A stretch of DNA of 64,000 bases from Baylisascaris procyonis (Eukaryota > Nematoda > Chromadorea > Rhabditida > Ascarididae), in NCBI GenBank assembly GCA_037389465.1, contig JAZARR010000230.1, forward strand, positions 62,001-126,000. The letters are read 5' to 3'. The notes beneath the pieces were generated by a model, which saw only the letters and a list, made by a program, of their open reading frames with translations, ran no database searches and was not told where the DNA came from. Position numbers and translations under genes: made by a program. Each line of letters begins with the position of its first letter. Within the stretch, counting starts at the first letter, position 1. Shown piece after piece: positions 55,800-64,000 of the stretch.

Positions 55800-57590
55800 A
55801 ATCGGGTTCTCTTTGGAGTTGTTATACCTGCATTTTGAGATGTAGGTAGTGCTGTTTGGACTCCTAATGAAATTATCCCAGTCAATAACCATATTATGCC
55901 ATATGTCGATGGTTAAGCAATCTTGGCTAAACATTTCCATTGAACCATGAGACGAATGTTTCATCTATATGCGCTAAGCACTTCAAAGCAATTAAAACCG
56001 TACTGAGAAAACGCATGTTCCATTTGTCTATTCTGAAAGCATTTTCAGTCTTCCATCAGATTTTTTCTCTCTAAAATTTCTACAGGAAGTTTGAATTTAT
56101 ATTGGCACTCAGCTCGGTATACACAACTTCGCTTTTGTTCACAAATATATCAGTCGTATCGCCATCGTTCGAAATCGTTTACTTTTCGAATGGAAACTTC
56201 CAGTATATCAACTTCCAAATGTTCATAAGCTAATTAAAATGGATAACCTCAGAAGGGAAAAATAGACAAAATAAGAAACAACCGCTGTTTGTGAAGCATC
56301 GGCAACATTACGCGCTTCGACGGAGCAAACCGACAAGAGGGCAGTCATCGACATGATACCAAACGATAATCCCACCATATTGCTCTTTGTGTATCAAATT
56401 CGATGGACGAATACCTAAATGAGTTTTTATGAGTCTTCTTGATCTCCCTTTATACATAATTTATTCTTCTCCGTATTAGCGACAACGAGTAGAAAACTAT
56501 ATAAAAGACTACAACTGTGTTTATTCGTTCTATGTAGCGAAAATAAGCTGATAAGCTCGCTTACAAGCATATCATAACGATCGGTTATCTATTTTCTAGT
56601 TGCAAATGGACAAGCGACTTCTAATATAATCAGCGAAAGTGAATGAGGTCTGAGTGAAGACTCAATGCTTTTCTGAGTGAAGACTCAATTCTTTAATTGC
56701 TAATCGCTTCATGAGGGTCCAATTCGATTCTTACGCATTTCGTTAGTTGTGGACGGCTGAATAGACTTAAATTGAAAGAAAAATAAAAGATTTACAGCAC
56801 TGAAAATGAAACAAAAACCTTTTGAGCACTAGAAATAAAATTATGTGATCTTTTGCTCAATAAATATCACTTCATGGCTATCAATGCAACTACCATTCTT
56901 CTATCATACTTCAATTGCTACAGTTCAATATCACCGACACAACATAATCGGCCCGTCATATATGTCTATAACATTTGAGTCATATATGTCTATAACATTT
57001 GACAAAATGGCCTAAACTCTGTTCCATAAGATCTTCATCTGAATAATTCCACTTTTTCATTAAAACCAGCTTATATAGAATACAGTCAATGAAATTTGCA
57101 TATCGCAAGTAGTGACGAGTGTTATATTCTCAAGTGAGGGACTTGTAACTGTTTCGCATTAACACTGGCTTTGAACTAATTGTGGTGCAGGCAAATTTGC
57201 TATAATTTATGATGTTAACTGCAATTCCCTATCTTCTAATTGACTATTTTTAAGAAACGAAAAGAAATGAAATAGTATCGAGAACATGACTTCCTGCCAA
57301 ACTTTGTATGGCCTTGAACATTGGAACAATACCAACTGAGAAACATCTTTGCTAGCAATACCTGCAAAAAACGTTTGGTCAGTACACGTTCAATCGATAG
57401 GCATTTAAAATAGAAAGGCTTATACAACGGACGAAGTGGCTAATTTGCATACGAAAGGAGACATCGCTTTGTGCGGCTTTGCACTTCTTTATGGAAATTT
57501 GCGACCATTTGCTATCGACATTCATTTCACGATCATACCTTGCTAATTGCACCAATTTGCTATTTCTGAATTTAAATATTAGCGGGGCAA
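55800..57590. other. No firmly supported gene; several weak exon-like signals
   Basis: Open, spliceable stretches occur on both strands (for example 55,724-55,795 on plus; 56,230-56,384 on minus with a signal-peptide-like start M-S-M-T-A-L-L-S-V-C-S-V). None could be chained with consistent phase. Two short tandem duplications are present: CTGAGTGAAGACTCAAT at 56,650 and 56,673, and TCATATATGTCTATAACATT at 56,956 and 56,980. Confidence 0.45.
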
Positions 57591-57597
57591 TTATCAG

Positions 57598-57992
57598 TAA
57601 TAACTATCGAGAAATTCATTGTTGGTGAGTGCGAAAAGTCTGCCAGGTTTGTTCTTAACGTTACATCTATCCGTAGCTTCAAGGAAATGTTGCAGCCAGA
57701 GGAACCTGTTTTCGCCCTGTCTATTTGTATAGACTTGATTTTTGGGACAATACCGACTGACAAACTTCTTAGCTAACAAAACTGTCGACATTCACCTCTT
57801 AGTACCACAGAAATTATGCCTTCATAAGCCTCTCGATCCACTTTGACCAAAACGTCAAGTAGTTATCAATGTGCAGATATGAATGGAAAACAAGGAATGA
57901 AATGATTCCTCCTATATCGCTCTAGAATCCTCCTATATCGCTCAAATTTGTTAGGGTTATGCGGGGCACATTTCAGCCAGTCCGCGAATTCG
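57598..57992 (+). CDS. Possible upstream microexons of the membrane-anchored gene
   Basis: Three very small blocks, 57,598-57,624 (27 nt), 57,696-57,726 (31 nt) and 57,977-57,992 (16 nt), each have an AG acceptor (TTATCAG, GTTGCAG, ATTTCAG) and GT donor (GTGAGT, GTATAG, GTAATG). Their phases chain into the exon at 58,017. Such short exons are easily found by chance, so this is offered as a possibility only. Confidence 0.25.
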
Positions 57993-58016
57993 GTAATGCC
58001 CTAGCATCTTTTAAAG

Positions 58017-60417
58017 GTGGAAGCCGAACTATCAACTCACATTCTGCATTATTTACATTTGCTCCACGAAATGAATGGTAAAGAAGAAGATAGAGAGGTC
58101 GAAAATGCAACCAAAGATTTCAAACGATCACTGGTACCATCTTCTTATTTCCGAGAAAACACAATTCAGCACCCACTTTTATGCTTCTCATCACGTCCCT
58201 CTTCTGTTACTGTCCACCCTTGACGAACACCCTAGCAAATATTTCTTGATGATTACCCCTTTATTCTGAAAAAAAAAAAAAGAAAGCAAGATGTCGTCAT
58301 GTAAGAAAACGCGCAATCTTTCATCTTCAGCACAAATCCAAGAAATGTAAACAACCTGTGAGTGGACGGAAGATGCTTGATCGCGTGCAATTCCTCCTTG
58401 CAAATATCCTTCGACGATAACTGTGACAGATCCTAATAACCTCGAAGACAGGATCTTGAAGGTATTATATAGCAGTCATTGATGTCCTACTTTAGAGAAG
58501 GCGCGGTAAACCAAAGAAACGAAGAGACGCTTCGCCTCCTTCTATGTCGCCACAACTCTATACAGGAAGAGAAAAGGTATGCCTCCATTCTTCCGAGAGT
58601 TCCTTATGAGCAAGTATTTTTCAAATATTTTTCAAGGGGAAACATCCTTAATCTGCGGCGAATTCAGAACTCAAAATTCCAAGATGGATAGTGCAGAACG
58701 GATCAAATAAATATACTGGTTCGGTAGGGACCCTCCTAGTCAGGTTAAGCTTTTACCATTCAACAACAAGACATACTAATTTCACCTTCATCCGGTTTAT
58801 GGAAAGTTTTGATATGCAGCATAACCACTGATCATCGACAGTGACAACACTCATGCGACGATCGGCTAGCGCAACTATGACTTGGTTTTGCAGTCAGAGG
58901 GTGAGATTTCACCCACCGATATCAGCTATAAGAGTGAACGAAGTGCGCATGACAGCGGTCTTAAGCAGCGCAGAAAGCATCAACGGGCTAAACGATCCAT
59001 CTCCCCCCGCAACCTGTATTCTTTTATAATTTATCACTTCACTGATATCTCATAATTCCCTCTAAGAGTCATTCAAATTCACAAAATTTTTACCTGCTAT
59101 TTATTATCTTTCCTCTCTACCGTCGAGGTCTTAAAGTTACCTAGATCCTGAAATATTTCTACACGATAGTTTCATAGATTAAGGAGTTGTGTTCATTTTC
59201 TGGGATAGGCAAAGCATCCTAAACGACAAAGACTATTTGGCTGCACTGTCTACCGGCCATTAGTACCATATATTGTAACAATAAATAAGCATATAGTACA
59301 GAAATTGTGAACATATGAAGCGGATGGTCTCAATTCAGACTGCTTTCTTGGGAAATCATTTTCAGATTAGCCCATGATACAAGAGATATTGGCGTGGGAG
59401 TATCAAGCGATGATAGCGAACCACAAAATCTATGCCATCATTGTAACGTAAGTTCTCAAAAACTGTACTAATTTTTTAAACGAATCGTTCATTTATGGAG
59501 AGGACGGGAAATGAGTCAACACCAAAAATTCATCAAAAGCTCATTAACTCTCTATGATTGCACTTATATACGTTACTTCCCTTCACTTTCTCTAGTTAGG
59601 TCAAGGGCAGCATATGTATTCTTACCCTGACTAAGTGCATAAGCAATGATAACTTGAAAAATCATTACTAATCTATAGACATATCACGTCGAACTGTTTT
59701 CCATAATTTTGTCTTCAGAACTAGCATTCTAATAGTGGTCTTCAGAACATTCTAAAAGCAAAACTGTGCATTCTAAATAATGCACAGTTTTGCCTCGTAA
59801 TAAAGCTTTCGTATGCTTAGCCATGATATGTTTCGACCAGATTAAGCAGAATTTCTTCTCTACAGAGCCTCACTTCGGTGCCACGATTATATCCACAACC
59901 CAGCGAATATTTATACGACAAATATGATCAACCAGACAGTGGTGCTGTAGGTTTTATTTTATATTTATAATTCGTACTAATGTTTCTTAAACCGGTATTT
60001 TCCCGTATTCATTCATGACTGAGGGGAGAGAAACATCGAATAAACTTCATTCATTCATATTCATTCATGACTTCATCCTCATTCAACTTATATTCTGACC
60101 CGATTTGCAAAGAACTTTCTAATCGCTTATAGGGGAAAGAAAATGCTCTCAAGTCTAAACGAAAACATCGAATAAAAGAAGAAGAAATAAAGAAGAAGGC
60201 ACTGACCTGTGAAATCATTTATGCGTTCAAACGAAATTTGTAGATAGTACCCACAATGCCGAGCATAGTATTCGAGCTTGAGCAAGTACCATCGAAGAAG
60301 CTCTATTACTGTCGATGGACCGTCTACTGGATGCTGTGGATTATCACAGTTGTTCTCTTCTATTTACTTACTAACAGAGATTACTATTGCCAATTCCTTG
60401 ATGCGAATGCCTCGTAA
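58017..60417 (+). CDS. Unrecognised basic/Ser-rich protein with C-terminal membrane helix
   Basis: Seven plus-strand exons: 58,017-58,077; 58,430-58,461; 58,496-58,576; 58,894-59,015; 59,366-59,447; 59,866-59,946; 60,244-60,417. All phases agree and total 633 nt (210 residues plus TAA). Best-supported acceptors are GGTTTTGCAG, CATTTTCAG and TCTCTACAG, with donor AAC|GTAAGT. The hydrophilic part has basic clusters (R-R-R-G-K-P-K-K-R-R; K-Q-R-R-K-H-Q-R-A-K-R), S-P motifs and an L-C-H-H-C pair. Near the end W-T-V-Y-W-M-L-W-I-I-T-V-V-L-F-Y-L-L is a clear membrane span, followed by a short Cys-containing tail. This suits a large cytoplasmic region followed by a final transmembrane segment, or a tail-anchored protein. 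I recognise no family. The 34-nt intron between exons 2 and 3 is unusually short, so the first two exons are less sure. The 5' end is not found. Confidence 0.6.
59758..59793. repeat. Perfect inverted repeat (15-bp arms)
   Basis: GCAAAACTGTGCATT, spacer CTAAAT, then the exact reverse complement. It lies in the intron between the exons ending at 59,447 and starting at 59,866. In the transcript it would fold into a 15-bp hairpin with a 6-nt loop. Confidence 0.92.
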
Positions 60418-62168
60418 TCAATGCCTCCACAAATATTCCCCTATCTACTACCACACCAATTTTCACCTATTATTTTATATCTATCTTACATAAACAATAT
60501 TTTAGTGTACAGTCATTTACATTTGTTAGTGCTGTTATGATATGAATTTAGCGACAGCGATTAGCCATGGATGGATAGCCAAACTAATAGAATTGCAGCA
60601 CTTATATTGTCACTGCTTGAAGTTATAAAAAATGTACATTCAACATACTTTTCGTTGTTCAATAGCACATCACAAAAAAAAAAGATTTTCACGAAATTTG
60701 CATACAACCACAAGAGAAATAATGAGAGTAGACAACTCAAAGAGCAAAAGCATCAAATTAAAAAAAAAACGAACTTATTGAAAGCGATATAAAAATATCT
60801 CCTAAAAAAACTGCTCTTTTGCCCCGTTCAAAATTAGTTCTTGACCATTTACATATCTTATCCACACCATTTTATATATTTTAAAAGTGAAAATCTAAAA
60901 AATATAAGCATAAAAATGTCTATCATTTTAGCGTATACCACCAAAATGAAAGCGAAATTTCTCTTCGTCTGTTTTATTTGAACTCATCTATTCATCACTA
61001 GCCAATATTAACTTCAAAAACTACATACTGCTCATGTATTTATTGTGTTAATAGCCACCGTTGTATGCATTTCTATTTGTTCCCATCGAAAAATTGAGTT
61101 CATATGTCAACTCATTCGCATATCTCATCAACCCCCCCCCCCCCTTCCCATCTGTTTGTTGATTCATTTAGCACTCTAAAGTGATCGATGTGAAAACGTT
61201 TTTGAAAATCGTTCAATCCAATGTTAACACCTATCGTTTTCAGCTAATCCTTATTAATTGATAGGCGCGGAAACAAAAATTTTGGGAATGAATAAATGCA
61301 TTTCGAATGACGCAACTGCAGGAGAAAACATAAGTTCACCACCCTTTCAGAAAAAAATAAACTTAAAAAGAATAGTTGAATTCAAATTACAAAGTTGAAC
61401 AGATTTTTTAAAAGAAATACAATGCAAATGCATAAACAACATAACAAAGAGTCGAATAAATATTCAAAAAAAAAAATATGCGAAAGTTGACGAACATGTG
61501 ACAAAATAATAGCACAAATAGCTCACTACGAGTAAGAGAATGAATCTGTATACCTCCTAGTGCTTAGGCAATGCTAAATGGTGATGGCAGTTGAGTGAAA
61601 CCACGGGGTAGCCAGCTGCTAAAATGCCATGAAAGTTGGCAACTTGTATCTTGTGCATCTCTCAGTGGCCTTGTTTTGTCAGCTGTAATAAGACTTTTGA
61701 TTCAAAACGTCGGATATGGTTACTGAAACGAAATAAACGCTTTTTTGTTTTGTTATCTGACAAAAGGTGATGTTTTTCTACAAAATTTTAATAGCTCTTT
61801 TCTGCATCAAATGACGGTTCAGATACATGGATGTTGTAAAACAAGACGATGCCAAGCAGCAGGCTACGTAATGGTTTAACAGCAAAAAGGATTTCGTTGC
61901 ACGCTAGCAATAGTTGTTGGAAGATGAAGTGAGAATTAGGAAGCATGTCGAGCATATCTGTACAGATATATTCCCTTCTGGCATATCCATACCGATTTGT
62001 ACCCTTCTTTTTCCTCTCTACACAGCTCTTAGATGCTAATGAAAACCGGTGAGTAAAAACTTTTTTAGTACACAAGAAAGAATGTATTTCATGAAAATAT
62101 TGCTAAACAATTAAGAGAAATAAAACTACAAACTAATATTATATACAAAAAGTCGTACAGTGTACATA
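60418..62168. other. Convergent intergenic region
   Basis: AT-rich sequence between the stop of the plus-strand gene and the stop of the minus-strand acyl-CoA dehydrogenase gene, so it should hold both 3' ends. A 13-base poly-C run lies at 61,132-61,144. The 95-codon minus-strand frame at 61,788-62,075 has no recognisable motif. Confidence 0.6.
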
Positions 62169-62435
62169 CTATTCGCGTTCGTACTCAAGGTCGATCAGTT
62201 TCGCGATTGTGTTCAGTTGTATGTTTGACGTGCCCTCGTAGATCGTTCCTTAAACGAATCAACTCGTTAATCATAGACATCGCTCACTGTTGCTATTCAA
62301 AGTTAACTTGAACTCTTTTTTAACTGAATGATCGGTAGAAAAAAAATGCAACAAAAAATGGCAAAGATTTAATAAACATACAAAACGACGAAGAATTACA
62401 GAGTTCGATCAATCAATGAAACGAAATCGGTGGAA

Positions 62436-62472
<37 letters not shown>

Positions 62473-63218
62473 ATATAAATTTCTGGTTATTTTAAGCGCA
62501 GCAATCTCTCAAAGATTAGCTCACCGATTTTACAATCGCGGTAATATTTCTCGATAGGGTATGACTTCGTGAAACCAACACCACCCATCCATTCGATACA
62601 CTTACTCGTTGTGTTGGTCGCCACAACCGAGCTGTACCATTTCGCCATCGCTGCTTCCTAAACACCACTTTTATATATCCGCAATGTGATGCGCATAAGA
62701 GATACTTTCAAAGTTTTTCGTAAAAAAATATTTTATATGAAGCAGCATCGAAAGTTGGATATAGTAGTCATCGAAAGTAGGATATAGTTTTGCACTGCAC
62801 ATAGACGGTCTTAACCAGACAACCTTATATTCCCTTTCCCTTTGCACATTTTACTATCCTATGGCTAAAATATTCTGTTGCATTTCGTATATTCAATGCA
62901 ATGAGCCAAACCTGTTTTATGTAATGAAAACTACTCTTTGAGAAATAAGCGGTCTATAAACAACAACAACAGTAGCAAATGGGGATGGATAACTAAAATA
63001 TTTAGGTTAGACCAGTATAACACTACTTCTATTTTGGCTCATCTGTGGAACTCGAGTAAAAGGATAAACTGTATATAGAAGGACAGGTTCGTATGTGAAG
63101 AAAGGCAACGTACCTTTACATAGTCTATAGATGACTCTTTCATACGTGCCGTATTGTACACGAGTAGGCGTGCAGTCTCGATCTGCGTTGCTATATCCGC
63201 GACTTGATGTTGTATACC
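62169..63218 (-). CDS. Short/branched-chain acyl-CoA dehydrogenase, ACADSB-like (3' part)
   Basis: The last three exons of a minus-strand gene that leaves the window on the right: 63,218-63,114 (35 codons), 62,657-62,525 (44 codons plus 1 nt) and 62,248-62,169 (ending TAG), all in phase. The peptide has [25 protein letters not shown] and [16 protein letters not shown], the C-terminal helical domain of mitochondrial acyl-CoA dehydrogenases. It most resembles 2-methylbutyryl-CoA dehydrogenase (ACADSB), an FAD enzyme of isoleucine breakdown. The Glu of I-Y-E-G corresponds to the catalytic base of this group. About 105 residues are seen; roughly three quarters of the protein lies outside. Introns are 276 and 456 nt. 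Confidence 0.93.
62437..62469. repeat. (TA)n microsatellite
   Basis: 33 bases of uninterrupted TA dinucleotide inside the last intron of the acyl-CoA dehydrogenase gene. Confidence 0.97.
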
Positions 63219-64000
63219 CTGCAATCATTACAATAACCATCAGGCAAGTTTGCAGTTTACAGCATCGCTTCTATGGAGTCTCATGAAAAACATTTCCGAT
63301 AAAACTGCCTCATTTACGGGGAATAAAAATACGATTTCTTCACATGCTAGCTTAATGTGCATTAAAAACCTAACCGTAGGCATTTACGACGGATCAAAAA
63401 TACTCACCTCGTCGAGGAGTGTATGCATTTCCTGAGGTATCCTAAAGACCCAGTCATAACCACTCTATTTGGGGTAGAGTTTGAGAATTATCAAGGGTAG
63501 AGCTCGGCAACGATTTCAGCAGTGGATGAATCGATTTGGTTAATGGAACGAAAAAATTTCAAACATTCAAAAACATTGTTTTCGACGTTTTCAACTCGAA
63601 TCATTTTGATTTCTATCTATCACAAATATCTTGATTTATAGACAAATCAAGATATTCATCCAGTTTCAATCGCTCAATGATTATATTCTATATGGGTGTT
63701 TGCAAGTTTCGGTCAGTGCCCACGAAGTGTTTTGGAGCCGAAACTAAAAATACATCCGGATACCTCAAATTCCCGTCCGACGTGGAAATCAAGATATGCG
63801 CTCTCTGCTGCGCCCAAATAGATACTCCCTAGCAACGGGTAATTACAGGAGATGAATTACGAAATCGAGGACTTGGGTCTATGGGAGAGATTTGGTGCTG
63901 TGGTACTATTCCACCTGGGTGCCTATGTAACGTAAGAACGTATACCGTCTTTTATATTGAATCGGTGGCACCTACTTAGTGAAAAATCAGGAGGAGAGGT
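63219..64000. other. Intron of the acyl-CoA dehydrogenase gene, to the window edge
   Basis: No preceding exon of the enzyme is recognisable here, so this is probably a large intron. A small block at 63,407-63,435 has a good acceptor (GTCTTTAG) and donor (GAG|GTGAGT) on the minus strand and the right phase, but its peptide does not resemble the enzyme. Confidence 0.5.
63625..63656. repeat. Perfect inverted repeat (13-bp arms)
   Basis: AATATCTTGATTT, spacer ATAGAC, then the exact reverse complement. It is similar in arm length and 6-base spacer to those at 55,193 and 59,758 but different in sequence. Confidence 0.9.

Noticed and set aside
56230..56384. Minus-strand start with a signal-peptide-like hydrophobic stretch
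   Set aside because: The opposite strand is equally open, the frame stops after about 50 codons and no donor of good quality was found; kept only as a weak signal.
58841..59029. 62-codon plus-strand frame starting at 58,841
   Set aside because: The same bases are better explained in another plus frame as exon 58,894-59,015, which chains in phase with exons on both sides.
63407..63435. Small block with good splice sites as an extra acyl-CoA dehydrogenase exon
   Set aside because: Its peptide does not match the conserved segment expected before G-I-Q-H-Q in this enzyme family.
37000..64000. tRNA or rRNA genes
   Set aside because: I looked for tRNA B-box-like GGTTCGANTCC with a plausible cloverleaf and for conserved rRNA segments, and found none I could support.

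Overview
The window is the end of a nematode chromosome, or of a contig running into one. Positions 1 to about 36,150 are an almost uninterrupted, degenerate array of the nematode-type telomere hexamer (TTAGGC; read here as CCTAAG on the + strand, the orientation expected if the physical chromosome end lies to the left). No long perfect hexamer run was found. The array is a mosaic of variant hexamers, C-expanded units, a recurrent non-telomeric marker (GCGTTATTCTGAG) and kilobase-scale duplicated blocks with offsets of about 2.55, 2.73, 1.6, 4.65 and 5.9 kb. The TTAGGC hexamer, small introns and TTTTCAG-like splice acceptors all support a nematode. I cannot assign a genus.

From about 36,155 to 36,990 the array gives way to a GC-richer degenerate repeat of GGGTTTCGGGTC / GGGTTCCGGG units. 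Then comes a roughly 300-bp segment (about 36,990-37,300) and ordinary AT-rich, intron-rich sequence. A second copy of the GGGTTYCGGG repeat plus this segment sits about 11 kb further in (about 47,480-48,050). It is preceded by a short interstitial telomere tract in the opposite, TTAGGC orientation (about 47,338-47,475). This second subtelomere-like island lies inside one intron of a protein-coding gene whose flanking exons splice in frame.

That gene, on the minus strand from 41,758 to about 51,430, is the best-supported gene of the interior. Its exons encode a complete SH2 domain and a complete tyrosine kinase domain of the Fes/Fer-like (SPE-8-type) group that is expanded in nematodes. All catalytic motifs are present, but no tyrosine lies between DFG and APE. 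Downstream of it on the same strand are two exons of an unrecognised Arg/Ser-rich protein. At the right edge, on the minus strand, are the last three exons of a short/branched-chain acyl-CoA dehydrogenase (ACADSB-like; mitochondrial isoleucine catabolism) that runs out of the window. Between them a plus-strand chain of small exons (about 58,017-60,417, possibly from 57,598) encodes an unrecognised basic, Ser-rich protein ending in one membrane helix. Several weaker minus-strand terminal exons lie at 53.4-55.5 kb.

The genes show no operon-like or pathway relation to each other. The long reading frames inside the telomeric and subtelomeric repeats are translation artefacts of stop-free repeats. 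All gene models were built by eye from splice sites, phase and motifs, without any database search.
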